Notes: a model not told the origin generated them from the sequence alone. DNA of 64,000 bases from Pseudomonas sp. Root562 (GCF_001427125.1 NZ_LMGK01000025.1:80595-144594), one strand, 5' to 3'. Positions 7,191-16,888 are shown, counted from the first letter of the stretch. Numbers and translations are program-made.

Positions 7191-8864
7191 TCAATCTTCG
7201 CGATAGCGACGCAGCTTCAACTGCTTACCGGCAACGCGAGTGTCCTTCAGTTTGGTCAGCAACTTCTCCAGACCATCTTCCGGCAGCTCGACGAGGCTGA
7301 AGCTGTCACGCACCTGAATGCGACCGATCGCTTCACGCGCCAGGCCACCTTCGTTGAGGATGGCGCCCAGCAGGTTCTTGGCAGCGATACCGTCACGCGC
7401 ACCCAGCGCGGTACGGCAACGGGCACGACCTTCACCCAATGGCATCGGAGCGCGACGCTCACGATCACCACGCTCAGGACGATCACCGGAACGCTCCGGA
7501 CGATCGCCACGTGGCGCGTTGTTCGGCACCAGTGGACGCTCTTTCTCGATAGCGGCCAGGTTCAGCGCTTGACCGTTGGTAGCCTTGCGCAGCAGGGCTG
7601 CGGCCAGGGCACGCGGGCTGCAACCGATGTCGGCGGTCAGGCGATCGAGCAGATCACCGTGGGTCGATTCGGCATCAGCCACCAGCGGCGACAGGCTGTT
7701 GGTCAGTTTCTTGATGCGCGCATCCAGAACGGCTTGAGCGTCCGGCAGGCGAACTTCAGCAACTTTCTGACCGGTTACACGCTCGATCACTTGCAGCATG
7801 CGGCGCTCACGTGGAGTCACCAGCAGCAGTGCACGACCTTCGCGACCGGCACGGCCGGTACGGCCGATACGGTGAACGTAGGATTCCGGATCGTACGGCA
7901 TGTCAACGTTGAATACGTGAGTGATGCGCGGAACGTCCAGGCCACGGGCAGCAACGTCGGTCGCCACAACGATGTCCAGGCGGCCATCTTTGAGGGAGTC
8001 GATCACGCGCTCACGCTGGTTCTGGGCGATGTCACCGTTCAGCGCAGCGGCTTTGTAGCCTTTGGCTTCCAGGGCACTGGCCAAGTCCAGGGTCGCTTGC
8101 TTGGTGCGCACAAACATGATCAGGGCGTCGAAATCTTCCACTTCCAGCAAGCTGAGAACGGCAGAAGTCTTCTGGTCAGCGTGAACCAACAGGTGAGCCT
8201 GTTCGATCGCGGTAACGGTCTGGGTCTTGCTCTGGATCTTCACGTGCTTCGGATCGCGCAGGTGGCGCTCAGCGATGGCACGGATCGATTGCGGCAGGGT
8301 GGCCGAGAACAATACGGTCTGACGGGTTTCCGGCATGGCCTTGAAGATAACTTCCAGGTCATCCATGAAGCCCAGTTTGAGCATTTCGTCTGCTTCGTCG
8401 AGAACCAGGTGGTTCACGGTCGCCAGAACTTTTTCGTCGCGACGCAGGTGGTCGCACAGACGGCCCGGTGTGGCGACAACGATCTGTGCGCCATTACGGA
8501 TTGCTTTCAATTGTGGGCCCATCGGCGCGCCGCCGTAGACAGCCACAACAGTTACGCCCGGCATTTGCTTGGCGTAGGTTTCGAAAGCGGTTGCAACTTG
8601 TAGCGCCAACTCACGAGTTGGGGCCAGGATCAGAGCTTGCGGCTCGCGCTTGGACGGATCAATGCGGTGCAGGATAGGCAGGGCAAAGGCAGCGGTTTTA
8701 CCGGTACCGGTTTGCGCCTGACCAATCATATCGTGACCGGCGAGAATGATCGGGATCGACTGCTGCTGAATGGCCGAAGGCTCTTCATAGCCGGTAGCGA
8801 CTACTGCAGCGACAATATTGGGATGAAGTTCAAGAGCGGCGAAGCCGCCGATTTCCTGGGTCAT
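7191..8864 (-). CDS. deaD: DEAD-box ATP-dependent RNA helicase DeaD/CsdA
   Basis: The protein has 557 residues. Helicase motifs run in order: Q motif with F-A-A-L, AQTGTGKT, PTRELALQ, TPGRL, LDEADEML (DEAD), FSATLP, ATDVAARGLDVP, HRIGRTGRAGR. An Arg/Asp/Pro-rich linker (RGDRPERSGDRPERG) and a DbpA-like RNA-binding domain (IQVRDSFSLVELPEDGLEKL) follow. It unwinds structured RNA in ribosome assembly and cold adaptation. The ATG at 8864 has AGAGG 7 nt upstream; the open frame extends 44 more codons, but these lack family similarity and lie in the long leader. Confidence 0.95.
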   Translation of the reverse strand: MTQEIGGFAALELHPNIVAAVVATGYEEPSAIQQQSIPIILAGHDMIGQAQTGTGKTAAFALPILHRIDPSKREPQALILAPTRELALQVATAFETYAKQMPGVTVVAVYGGAPMGPQLKAIRNGAQIVVATPGRLCDHLRRDEKVLATVNHLVLDEADEMLKLGFMDDLEVIFKAMPETRQTVLFSATLPQSIRAIAERHLRDPKHVKIQSKTQTVTAIEQAHLLVHADQKTSAVLSLLEVEDFDALIMFVRTKQATLDLASALEAKGYKAAALNGDIAQNQRERVIDSLKDGRLDIVVATDVAARGLDVPRITHVFNVDMPYDPESYVHRIGRTGRAGREGRALLLVTPRERRMLQVIERVTGQKVAEVRLPDAQAVLDARIKKLTNSLSPLVADAESTHGDLLDRLTADIGCSPRALAAALLRKATNGQALNLAAIEKERPLVPNNAPRGDRPERSGDRPERGDRERRAPMPLGEGRARCRTALGARDGIAAKNLLGAILNEGGLAREAIGRIQVRDSFSLVELPEDGLEKLLTKLKDTRVAGKQLKLRRYRED

Positions 8865-9284
8865 GGGTCTGCCTCTAAGTGCATCCGCAAAGACCCATGC
8901 TCCAAAGCTGCGCATGCCGTGTTGAGACTCAAGAGTCGCCCTGGCAGCTTTGTCGGCGGGGATTTGCGAAAACGAATGAATGAAAAGAATCGTCAAGGGA
9001 GAGTCCGTAGTACGGACGTGCAGCCGAAGCTGACTTCGGGGAATTGCTCTACCTAAACGCGGCCCGGCTAAAGGCCGGCGCGCACTATACCGGAATTTGC
9101 CGAAAAAGGGAGCTTTTTTTATCGCAAAACTCCCGCATACGGCGTTCTGTCACAGGCTTTGCGGATAATCGTGCAAGCGTCTATTTTTCAAAGGCCCGGC
9201 CCAGCGGGCGATGGCGCTAAAACGGTTCATCTTGAAGACCCGGACCGCCGGTCTGACTCCCCTTCCCGCCCGAGGATATGCACC
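8865..9284 (-). promoter_or_regulatory. Long leader of deaD and divergent promoter region
   Basis: This is a 420-bp gap between the divergent deaD and crotonase genes. A possible deaD -10 box, TATAGT, is at 9084-9089 (minus strand), which would give a leader of about 215 nt; the matching -35 is poor. Long structured leaders are known for cold-shock helicase genes. An inverted GGCCGG/CCGGCC-type stretch lies at 9060-9082. No gene is seen. Confidence 0.35.
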
Positions 9285-10076
9285 ATGAAAGAGCTCGACA
9301 CCCGCCGTGTGAGCCGTGAAAAGCGCGGTCATGTCCTGTTGATCGGCCTGGATCGGGTAGCCAAGCGCAATGCTTTCGACCTTGACCTGCTCAACGAGCT
9401 GAGCCTTGCCTATGGTGAGTTCGAAGCGGACAGCGATGCGCGGGTTGCGGTGGTATTCGGTCACGGCGAGCACTTCACCGCCGGGCTGGATCTGGTCAAC
9501 GCCAGCGCTGCGCTGACCGAAGGCTGGCAGGCTCCGCCTGGCGGCTGCGATCCGTGGGGCGTATTTGCCGGCCCCCGGGTCAGCAAACCGGTAATCGTCG
9601 CCGCGCAGGGTTACTGCCTGACCATCGGCATCGAGTTGATGCTGGCCGCCGATATCAACCTGTGCGCCAGCAACACGCGCTTCGCGCAAATGGAAGTGCA
9701 GCGCGGGATCTTCCCTTTCGGCGGCGCCACATTGCGCCTGCATCAGGTCGCCGGTTGGGGCAATGCAATGCGCTGGATGCTGACCGGCGACGAGTTCGAT
9801 GCTCACGATGCGCTGCACTTGGGCCTGGTACAGGAAGTGATGGCCAGCGAGGATTTGTTGCCAAGGGCCATTGAACTGGCTGAACGGATTGCGCGGCAGG
9901 CACCTCTGGGTGTGCAGGCGACGTTGATGTCGGCGCGACAGGCGCGTTACGAAGGGGAAACCGCCGCTGCGCACGGGTTGCCGGCGCAGGTGAAAAAGTT
10001 GCTGAGCAGCGAGGATGCCCAGGAGGGGGTGCGGTCGCTGGTGGAGCGGCGGCCCGGCATCTTCAAAGGCTGCTGA
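9285..10076 (+). CDS. Crotonase-family protein (enoyl-CoA hydratase/isomerase-like)
   Basis: The protein has 263 residues from ATG 9285. The crotonase fold shows GLDRVAKRNAFD at the N-terminus, the oxyanion-hole segment FGHGEHFTAGLDL, and a second one in AAQGYCLTIGIELMLAADI. The typical catalytic Glu/Asp of the hydratase loop is replaced in FAQMEVQRGIFPFGG, a pattern also seen in many PaaG/MenB-like members, so the exact reaction (hydration, isomerisation, hydrolysis) is open. An AGGA-type site precedes the ATG. It is adjacent to deaD without an obvious functional link. Confidence 0.8.
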   Translation: MKELDTRRVSREKRGHVLLIGLDRVAKRNAFDLDLLNELSLAYGEFEADSDARVAVVFGHGEHFTAGLDLVNASAALTEGWQAPPGGCDPWGVFAGPRVSKPVIVAAQGYCLTIGIELMLAADINLCASNTRFAQMEVQRGIFPFGGATLRLHQVAGWGNAMRWMLTGDEFDAHDALHLGLVQEVMASEDLLPRAIELAERIARQAPLGVQATLMSARQARYEGETAAAHGLPAQVKKLLSSEDAQEGVRSLVERRPGIFKGC

Positions 10077-10098
10077 GATTTGCGTCGAAATAAAGATC

Positions 10099-10184
10099 GC
10101 TATCGCGGGCAAGCCTTGCTCCTACAGGTTTTGTTTCATCCGCAAGGACACGAAAACTGTGGGAGCATGGCTTGCCCGCGATGA
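10099..10184. repeat. REP pair between the crotonase and spermidine-synthase-like genes
   Basis: ATCGCGGGCAAGCCTTGCTCC (10103 region) and an inverted GGGAGCATGGCTTGCCCGCGA copy lie between convergent genes. The family is the same as at 2293-2358. Confidence 0.75.
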
Positions 10185-10203
10185 GGCCCTCACGGGCACC
10201 GAA

Positions 10204-10959
10204 TCATGTCGCCGGGCGAATCGCCTTGATCAACGACTGCAACGAATACCCCAACCGCGGCGCCAGCCCTTCGGCCCGGGATACCAGGCCTTCCATATCC
10301 AGCTCCTGATCCAGGTCCGACGGCACGATCAGAATCACATTGCCCTCCTTCACCGGCAGTTCCCAGTAATGCCGATGATAGAGCCCGCGCAGCAACGCGG
10401 CGCCCAACGGCTTGCCGTCATCGGTGGCCCATTGATTGATCACCAGCCAGCCACCCGGGTTGAGGCGTTTCTGGCAGTTTTCCAGGAAAGTCCACGCCAA
10501 GTGCCCGGCTCCCGGGCCTACGTCGGTGTAAAGATCAACAAAAATCAGGTCCGCGGGCTCGGCGGTGTCGAGCAACTCCAGCGCATCACCCACACGGATG
10601 TAAAGACGCGGATCGTCATCCAGCCCCAAATATTCGATGGCCAGGCGCGGCACATCCGGGCGCAACTCAATGGCTTCGACGTCGTCCAGCGGCAGGAATT
10701 TGAGGCAAGCCTGGGTCAACGTGCCTGCACCGAGGCCGAGGAACAATGCCGATTCCGGCTGTTCGTGGCACAGCGCGCCAATCAGCATCGCCCGGGTGTA
10801 GTCATACTCGAGCCAGCTCGGGTCGGCGGTGAACACGCAGCTTTGCTCGATGGCATCGCCGAATTCGAGAAAACGGTAATCAGCCACTTCCAGCACACGA
10901 ATCACACCAAATTCGTCCTGCACCTCGGCGAGCAAATGCTCGACGCGCTCCTCAGTCAT
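10204..10959 (-). CDS. Spermidine-synthase-like methyltransferase-fold protein
   Basis: The protein has 251 residues from the ATG at 10959 (GGAG 6-7 nt upstream). The Rossmann core shows ALFLGLGAGTLTQACL, then AIELRPDV, GDALELL and ADLIFVDLYTD, the order found in polyamine aminopropyltransferases. Stand-alone SpeE-like proteins of this size are often not true spermidine synthases, and the substrate-gating residues are not identifiable here, so no substrate is assigned. It is divergent from the class II DAHP synthase gene. Confidence 0.7.
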   Translation of the reverse strand: MTEERVEHLLAEVQDEFGVIRVLEVADYRFLEFGDAIEQSCVFTADPSWLEYDYTRAMLIGALCHEQPESALFLGLGAGTLTQACLKFLPLDDVEAIELRPDVPRLAIEYLGLDDDPRLYIRVGDALELLDTAEPADLIFVDLYTDVGPGAGHLAWTFLENCQKRLNPGGWLVINQWATDDGKPLGAALLRGLYHRHYWELPVKEGNVILIVPSDLDQELDMEGLVSRAEGLAPRLGYSLQSLIKAIRPAT

Positions 10960-11107
10960 TTCGTCTCCCGATCGTTGCCGGGCCTGGCAACGCAACACAC
11001 CGCAACATGAAGCGGCAAAGGCGCGATTGTCCGCGAAGCGACGGGAACAGGTCACGCACTAATTGCTGATAACATGGACGCCCGAGCGTAAAACACTAGA
11101 GATGATG

Positions 11108-12454
11108 ATGAGCCAACCCTGGAGCCCTGACAGCTGGCGCGCCTTGCCGATCCAGCAACAACCTCAATATCCCGACGCTGCGCATTTGCAGCAGGTCGAG
11201 CAAACGCTGGCCAGCTATCCACCGCTGGTGTTTGCCGGCGAAGCGCGGGAATTGCGTCGTCAGTTTGCCGAAGTGACCCAGGGCCGCGCGTTTCTGTTGC
11301 AGGGCGGCGATTGCGCCGAAAGCTTCGCCGAGTTCTCCGCCGCAAAAATTCGCGATACGTTCAAAGTGTTGCTGCAAATGGCAATTGTCATGACCTTCGC
11401 GGCCGGTTGCCCGGTGGTCAAGGTTGGACGCATGGCCGGGCAATTCGCCAAACCGCGTTCAGCCAACGACGAGACCATCGACGGCATCACCCTGCCGGCC
11501 TACCGTGGCGACATCGTCAACGGCATCGGTTTCGACGAAAAAAGCCGTGTGCCGGACCCGGAACGCCTGCTCCAGTCCTATCACCAGTCCACCGCCACCC
11601 TGAACCTTTTGCGCGCCTTCGCCCAGGGCGGGTTTGCCGATCTGCATCAGGTGCACAAGTGGAACCTGGACTTCATCGCCAATTCGGCCCTGGCGGAAAA
11701 GTACAGCCATCTCGCCGACCGCATCGATGAAACCCTGGCCTTCATGCGTGCCTGCGGCATGGACAGCTCGCCGCAACTGCGCGAAACCAGCTTCTTCACC
11801 GCCCACGAAGCGCTGCTGCTGAACTACGAAGAAGCCTTCGTGCGGCGCGACAGCCTGACCAACGATTACTACGATTGCTCGGCGCACATGCTGTGGATCG
11901 GCGACCGCACCCGCCAGCTCGACGGCGCCCACGTCGAATTCCTGCGCGGAGTGAACAACCCGATCGGGGTCAAAGTCGGCCCGAGCATGAATCCTGACGA
12001 CCTGATCCGCCTGATCGATGTGCTTAACCCGGACAACGACCCCGGTCGCCTGAACCTGATCGCCCGGATGGGCGCGAACAAGGTCGGCGATCACTTGCCG
12101 CAGCTGATTCGTGCGGTGCAGCGTGAAGGCAAGCAAGTACTGTGGAGTTCCGACCCGATGCACGGCAACACCATCAAGGCCAGCAGCGGCTACAAGACCC
12201 GCGACTTTGCGCAGATTCTGGGTGAGGTGAAGCAGTTCTTCCAGGTGCACGAGGCGGAAGGTTCCTACGCCGGTGGTATCCACATCGAGATGACCGGGCA
12301 GAATGTCACCGAGTGCATCGGTGGCGCGCGGCCGATTACCGAAGATGGGTTGTCGGATCGATATCACACCCACTGCGACCCGCGGATGAATGCCGATCAG
12401 TCGCTGGAACTGGCGTTTTTGATTGCAGAGACCTTGAAGCAAGTTAGGCGGTGA
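11108..12454 (+). CDS. Class II 3-deoxy-7-phosphoheptulonate (DAHP) synthase
   Basis: The protein has 448 residues in the plant-like class II family. Diagnostic stretches are LLQGGDCAESF, VKVGRMAGQFAKPRS, TSFFTAHEALLLNYE, WIGDRTRQLDGAHVE, WSSDPMHGNT and GGIHIEMTGQNVTEC. It condenses phosphoenolpyruvate and erythrose-4-phosphate, the first step of aromatic amino-acid synthesis. Three in-frame ATGs occur in tandem (11102, 11105, 11108); MSQPWSPDSW at 11108 is the usual family start. P. aeruginosa has the same type at this place (PA2843, from memory). An unrelated class I isoenzyme is at 26864-27940. Confidence 0.92.
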   Translation: MSQPWSPDSWRALPIQQQPQYPDAAHLQQVEQTLASYPPLVFAGEARELRRQFAEVTQGRAFLLQGGDCAESFAEFSAAKIRDTFKVLLQMAIVMTFAAGCPVVKVGRMAGQFAKPRSANDETIDGITLPAYRGDIVNGIGFDEKSRVPDPERLLQSYHQSTATLNLLRAFAQGGFADLHQVHKWNLDFIANSALAEKYSHLADRIDETLAFMRACGMDSSPQLRETSFFTAHEALLLNYEEAFVRRDSLTNDYYDCSAHMLWIGDRTRQLDGAHVEFLRGVNNPIGVKVGPSMNPDDLIRLIDVLNPDNDPGRLNLIARMGANKVGDHLPQLIRAVQREGKQVLWSSDPMHGNTIKASSGYKTRDFAQILGEVKQFFQVHEAEGSYAGGIHIEMTGQNVTECIGGARPITEDGLSDRYHTHCDPRMNADQSLELAFLIAETLKQVRR

Positions 12455-12485
12455 GTCATTAAATCTTTGATTGCCTGACAGGCAG

Positions 12486-12595
12486 CCATCGCGGGCAAGT
12501 TGAATCGTCGCACCGCCGCTCCCACAGGGATAGCGTTGTACACATAATTTGTGAATGGCGCGGTCATTGTGGGAGCTGGCTTGCCAGCGATGGCG
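12486..12595. repeat. REP elements after class II DAHP synthase
   Basis: One REP half (CCATCGCGGGCAAG, then CGCTCCCACAGG) is followed by an inverted TGTGGGAGCTGGCTTGCCAGCGATGGC. They lie between two convergent genes, and the two halves are of different subfamilies (CCCGC- and CCAGC-arm). Confidence 0.7.
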
Positions 12596-12600
12596 TCAGC

Positions 12601-13830
12601 TCAGTCACCCTCAATCTGCGCTAATGCCACCCGCAACCGATCCGCACTCGCCCTTGGGCAATTCAACTGCACCCGCTCCAGCCCCAACCAGTCCGCAATC
12701 CGCCGCAGATTCACCGCCAACGCCAGCATCCCTTCGTCATCCAGCCCCGCCTCTTCCTCATGCACCGCATGCACTGCCAGCCGCCCTGCCGCCCGTTCGG
12801 CGCGCAAATCGACTCGCGCGGCAATCCGCTCGTTGTGCAAAAACGGCAAGACGTAATAGCCGTAGACCCGTTTTTCCTGCGGCGTGTAAATCTCCAGCCG
12901 ATAGCGAAAATCGAACAGACGCTCGGTGCGGCTGCGCTCCCAGATCAGCGAATCGAACGGTGAAAGCAGTGCACTGGCCTCGACCCTGCGCGGCACCTTG
13001 GGCTCGGGCAGGCAATAGGCCGGTTGCTTCCAGCCCTGGACTTCGCAGGTGAGCAACTCGCCCGCCTCGACCAATTCAGCCAGACGCGGGCGGCTGTCGC
13101 CGGGGTTCAGGCGGAAGTAGTCGCGCAAGTCTTTCTCGGTGCCCACGCCCAAGGCTGTCGCGGCATGCACCAGCAAGCCACGCTGGGCCTCGGCTTCAGT
13201 GAGCAACGGCAGCGCCAGAACCTGTGAAGGAATGACTCGCTCCGGCAAGTCATAAAGCCGCTCGAATCCGCGCCGGCCAGCCACGGTCACTTCGCCGGCG
13301 GCAAACAACCATTCCAGCGCGTGCTTTTCCGCACTCCAGTCCCACCATGGCCCGGCCCGTTCCTGTCGGGTCGACAGGCTGCCGGCGCCCAACGCGCCCA
13401 GTTCTTCAACCGAGGCCAATACCCGGCGAATGGTGTCTTGCTGTTCACGACCGAAACGCGCCAGTTGTTGATAAATGTCTTCGCCACGCGTGGCACGCTG
13501 CATGCGCCAGCGCATCAGCGGGTACATCGACATCGGCAGTAACGACGCTTCGTGGCCCCAATATTCAAACAGCGTGCGACGTCGCCCCGAACTCCAGGCA
13601 GCCTGGTCGAGCAAGTCAGAAGAATAGGAACCCAGACGGGAAAACAGCGGCAGGTAGTGCGAGCGCACCACGGCGTTGACCGAATCGATTTGCAGGAGAC
13701 CCAGCCGTTCGATCAGGCGGTTGAGCTGGGCAGACTTGATCGCCGCTGGCGGCTGGCGCCCGTTGAATCCTTGGGCGGCCAGTGCCAGACGCCGAGCCTG
13801 TTTGAGGGTAAAGGACAACGTTGCGGGCAT
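12601..13830 (-). CDS. YcaQ/AlkX-like winged-helix DNA glycosylase family protein
   Basis: The protein has 409 residues of the HTH_42/YcaQ family. These are monofunctional DNA glycosylases that remove alkylated or crosslinked bases. A Q-hydrophobic-D motif (LLQIDSVNAV) is at the family's catalytic position. Conserved RSHYLPLFSRLGSY, YWGHEASLLP and LSPFDSLIWERSRTERLFDFRY are also present. The ATG at 13830 follows AAGGAG by 6 nt; the two upstream ATGs are too close to that site. It would act in repair of interstrand crosslinks or N-alkyl adducts, inferred from the family. Confidence 0.85.
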   Translation of the reverse strand: MPATLSFTLKQARRLALAAQGFNGRQPPAAIKSAQLNRLIERLGLLQIDSVNAVVRSHYLPLFSRLGSYSSDLLDQAAWSSGRRRTLFEYWGHEASLLPMSMYPLMRWRMQRATRGEDIYQQLARFGREQQDTIRRVLASVEELGALGAGSLSTRQERAGPWWDWSAEKHALEWLFAAGEVTVAGRRGFERLYDLPERVIPSQVLALPLLTEAEAQRGLLVHAATALGVGTEKDLRDYFRLNPGDSRPRLAELVEAGELLTCEVQGWKQPAYCLPEPKVPRRVEASALLSPFDSLIWERSRTERLFDFRYRLEIYTPQEKRVYGYYVLPFLHNERIAARVDLRAERAAGRLAVHAVHEEEAGLDDEGMLALAVNLRRIADWLGLERVQLNCPRASADRLRVALAQIEGD

Positions 13831-13911
13831 GAGCATCTCCTTGTCTGCTCGCAACCTACCTCACCGGTAAGGGGTTTGTGTAGCGTCGTTCTCATCATTT
13901 ATTGATCGGGT

Positions 13912-14127
13912 TCATTTATGCATCGGGTCGTTCCAGAACGGCTTGATCGACTCGTGCTCGACATCCGCCCGGCTCATGCCAATGTCCTTCAATGCCTCGT
14001 CGCTCAGGCTTGCCAGCAGTTCGCGCTCACGATGCAACTCGTACCAGCGGCTGATCTTGTGCAGCAGATCGGATATCAGGTGAACCGAATGGTGTTCTGT
14101 GCCTTGGAACTCATGTTGACCTTTCAT
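13912..14127 (-). CDS. DUF1127 small protein
   Basis: The protein has 71 residues. The C-terminal half carries the DUF1127 signature ERELLASLSDEALKDIGMSRADVEHE, split here as ERELLASLSDE and LKDIGMSRADVE. Arginine-rich DUF1127 proteins affect RNA turnover or phosphate/carbon metabolism in alphaproteobacteria; the role in Pseudomonas is unknown. It is divergent from a LysR-type regulator gene 95 bp away, which may control it. Confidence 0.85.
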   Translation of the reverse strand: MKGQHEFQGTEHHSVHLISDLLHKISRWYELHRERELLASLSDEALKDIGMSRADVEHESIKPFWNDPMHK

Positions 14128-14222
14128 CTTGTTGCCCTCCGTTTGGATGGCTCCAGTCTCGCGCCGGGTCTAAGATCAATCCAACAAATGTTTCTGATGG
14201 CAATCATCTCGGAGATTGATGT

Positions 14223-15077
14223 ATGTCGAGCTACCCGACGATCGATACCGAAGTGTTGCGCACCTTTGTCGCGATTGCCGACCAGGGCGGCTTTACCCGC
14301 GCCGGTGAATTGGTCCATCGCACCCAGTCGGCCGTCAGCATGCAGATGAAACGGCTGGAGGAAGACGTGCTGCAGCGCCAGTTGTTCCAGCGCGACGGCC
14401 GTCAAGTGCGGCTCACCGCCGAGGGCCAGGTGCTGCTGGGGTATGCGCGGCGCATCCTCAAGTTGCACAGCGAAGTCTTCAACACCCTGCGCGAGCCAGA
14501 CATGATCGGCACCGTGCGCATTGGTACGCCAGACGATTATGTGATGCGTTTCCTCCCGGGCATCCTGCGGCGGTTTGCCCAGTCCTATCCGCTGATCCAG
14601 ATCGAAGTGCATTGCGAATCATCAAAACAATTGCTGATGCGCCAGGACCTGGACCTGTCCATCGTCACCCGCGAACCGGGCAGCGAAATCGGCCAGTTAT
14701 TGCGCAAGGAGCGTTTTGTCTGGGCCGAAGCGCAATGCTACAGCGCCCACGAACAAACGCCGCTGCCGCTGGCCATGTTCAACAGCGATTGCTTCTGCCG
14801 CCTGTGGGCCTGCAACGCCCTCGATGCCCAAGGCCGCGATTACCGCGTGGCGTACAACAGCGACAGTCTGTCGGCGATCATGGCGGTGGTCAGTGCCGGC
14901 CTGGCGGTCACCGCGCAGCTGGAAAGCCTGATCACCGCGGACATGCGCATCCTCGGTGAAGCTGAAGACCTGCCGTTGCTGCCCGAGGCCAGCATCATGC
15001 TCGTGCGTAATCTGCACAATCCGTCGCCGATCACCGAATGCCTGGCCGAACACATCGTCGAAGGCTTCAAACTTTAA
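14223..15077 (+). CDS. LysR-family transcriptional regulator
   Basis: The protein has 284 residues. The N-terminal winged helix-turn-helix contains LRTFVAIADQGGFTRAGE and RTQSAVSMQMKRLEED; the periplasmic-binding-like effector domain follows (GTVRIGTPDDYVMRFLP). No ligand can be deduced. It is divergent from the DUF1127 gene, with an ATG-rich 95-bp intergenic region. Its 3' end overlaps the TauE/SafE gene tail to tail by 11 bp. LysR proteins usually regulate the divergent neighbour, so DUF1127 is the first candidate target. Confidence 0.9.
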   Translation: MSSYPTIDTEVLRTFVAIADQGGFTRAGELVHRTQSAVSMQMKRLEEDVLQRQLFQRDGRQVRLTAEGQVLLGYARRILKLHSEVFNTLREPDMIGTVRIGTPDDYVMRFLPGILRRFAQSYPLIQIEVHCESSKQLLMRQDLDLSIVTREPGSEIGQLLRKERFVWAEAQCYSAHEQTPLPLAMFNSDCFCRLWACNALDAQGRDYRVAYNSDSLSAIMAVVSAGLAVTAQLESLITADMRILGEAEDLPLLPEASIMLVRNLHNPSPITECLAEHIVEGFKL

Positions 15078-15816
15078 AGGCGAGCATCACCGCACAAAGC
15101 ACCAGGAAACCGCAGAACAGCGCGCGCAACAGGCGCTCCGGCATGGCGTGAGCAATCTTCACGCCCCAACTGATGCTCATCAGTCCACCGATTGCCAGCG
15201 GTACGCCCACCCACCAGTCCACTTGATGATGCACGGCATAGGTCACCAGAGTGACGCCGGTGCTTGGCAATGCGAGCGCCAACGACAAACCCTGCGCGAC
15301 CACTTGAGTGGTGCCAAACAGGCTGGTCAGCACGGGCGTTGCCACCACTGCCCCGCCCACGCCGAACAACCCGCCCATGGTGCCGGATGCCGCACCGAGC
15401 ACACCCAGCCAGGGCCATCCATAGTTCATCTGTGAAGAGGCCGGTGCGCTGGCGAGGAACATGCGCATCAAGTTGTAGGCCGAAAGCGCGATCAGAAAAG
15501 CGACGAAGCCAATACGCATGGTTTGCGCATCTATCCCCACCGCCCAGATCGAGCCGATCCAGGCGAAGCAGAACCCCATCGAGGCCAGCGGCAGCGCGTG
15601 ATGCAACTCGATCCTGTTGCGTTGGTGATAACGCCACAACGCCAGCATCACGTTCGGTACCACCATCACCAGCGCAGTCCCTTGGGCGATCTGTTGATCG
15701 AGCCCGAATAAAACGCCCAGCAGCGGAATGGCGATCAAGCCACCTCCGATGCCAAATATTCCGCCGAGCGTACCCAAGGCAGCGCCAAAGGCCAAATACA
15801 TCAAAAACTCAATCAC
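15067..15816 (-). CDS. TauE/SafE-family membrane exporter
   Basis: The protein has 249 residues with about eight hydrophobic segments. The paired glycine-rich motifs GTLGGIFGIGGGLIAIPLL (near residue 15) and GTMGGLFGVGGAVVATPVL (near residue 145) mark the two-fold TauE/SafE repeat. Family members export sulfite or organosulfonates such as sulfoacetate. It is divergent from a LysR gene at 15926, which probably controls it. The substrate cannot be read from the sequence. Confidence 0.88.
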   Translation of the reverse strand: MIEFLMYLAFGAALGTLGGIFGIGGGLIAIPLLGVLFGLDQQIAQGTALVMVVPNVMLALWRYHQRNRIELHHALPLASMGFCFAWIGSIWAVGIDAQTMRIGFVAFLIALSAYNLMRMFLASAPASSQMNYGWPWLGVLGAASGTMGGLFGVGGAVVATPVLTSLFGTTQVVAQGLSLALALPSTGVTLVTYAVHHQVDWWVGVPLAIGGLMSISWGVKIAHAMPERLLRALFCGFLVLCAVMLAFKV

Positions 15817-15925
15817 AGGCGTTTTCCTCCTACGTCAGGCGATTCATCCTACGCAGTTGGTTCTGGCGCGGAAACGCACAGCAACGCACAATGGCTGTGC
15901 CAACTTCGCATAAGCGTTACAGACG

Positions 15926-16888
15926 ATGAATCCCGATCAATTGACCGAGCAACTGGGCTTGTTTCTGGATGTACTGGAAACCGGCAGCTTTTCCGCGGCC
16001 TCGCGCCGTCATCCGTTGACCCCATCGGCCGTCGCGCGACGCATTGATAGCCTGGAAAACGCTGTCGGCAGCCAATTGTTCATTCGCAGCACCCACGCGG
16101 TCCGTGCAACGCCGGCCGGCCTGGCGTTTGCCGAACGGGCGCGGCGGATCGTCGCCGAGTTACGCCTGGCCCGCGCCGAAGCTGTGTCCCTGAGCAGCGC
16201 TCCAGAAGGCTTGATTCGGGTGGATGCGCCTGCCGCGTTCGGGCGTCGGCATCTGGCGCCGGTCATTGCTGACTTCCTGATGCTGTATCCCGGCCTTGAT
16301 GTGCAATTGCACCTGATCGACAGTTTCGTCGACATGCAGGGCTTGAACCTGGGCAAGGTCGATCTGGTATTGCGTGCCGGACAGATGGCCGACACGCGAT
16401 TGGTGGCCACACCGCTGGCGAGCATGGTGCGCATCGCCTGCGCCAGCCCTGACTATCTGAAACGACGTGGCGTGCCCAATGATCCGGCACAATTGATTGA
16501 ACACGACGGTCTTGACTGGGACGGCCTGGCGCCACCTTTTGCCTGGCGCTTCGAACGTGAAGGCCAAATGCATTTGCATCGCCCCTCGCGCATCCGCATG
16601 AGCGCCAACAATGCCGAAGCCCTGGTCTGCGGTGCGCTCGCCGGGCTGGGTATCGCGCATTTGCCGACATGGCTGGCCAGTGAGTATCTGTTGCGCGGGG
16701 AACTGGTGCCGCTGTTCTGCGACAATGGCCTGCCCAAACCGGAGAGTTCGGGAATCTATGCCTTGCGCCTGCAACAACAATCCAGTTCGCGCAGCCGATT
16801 GCTGCTGGAATACCTGAAAACCCGCTTCAGCCCCATCCCCCCCTGGGATCTGGTCCTGCAAACCCACCTGGACCACCACTCGTCCTGA
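15926..16888 (+). CDS. LysR-family transcriptional regulator
   Basis: The protein has 320 residues of the CrgA/DsdC-like LysR group. The helix-turn-helix is FLDVLETGSFSAASRRH, TPSAVARRIDSLENAVG; the effector domain begins LIRVDAPAAFGRRHLAP. It is divergent from the TauE/SafE exporter (109-bp gap), making that gene the likely target. It is followed 64 bp later by ohrR on the same strand. Confidence 0.9.
   Translation: MNPDQLTEQLGLFLDVLETGSFSAASRRHPLTPSAVARRIDSLENAVGSQLFIRSTHAVRATPAGLAFAERARRIVAELRLARAEAVSLSSAPEGLIRVDAPAAFGRRHLAPVIADFLMLYPGLDVQLHLIDSFVDMQGLNLGKVDLVLRAGQMADTRLVATPLASMVRIACASPDYLKRRGVPNDPAQLIEHDGLDWDGLAPPFAWRFEREGQMHLHRPSRIRMSANNAEALVCGALAGLGIAHLPTWLASEYLLRGELVPLFCDNGLPKPESSGIYALRLQQQSSSRSRLLLEYLKTRFSPIPPWDLVLQTHLDHHSS

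Noticed and set aside
7569..8603. 344-codon plus-strand open frame
   Set aside because: It is a shadow of deaD, whose helicase motifs fix the real frame.
8865..8996. N-terminal extension of DeaD
   Set aside because: The extra 44 residues do not resemble the family and the ribosome-binding site is at the internal ATG 8864.
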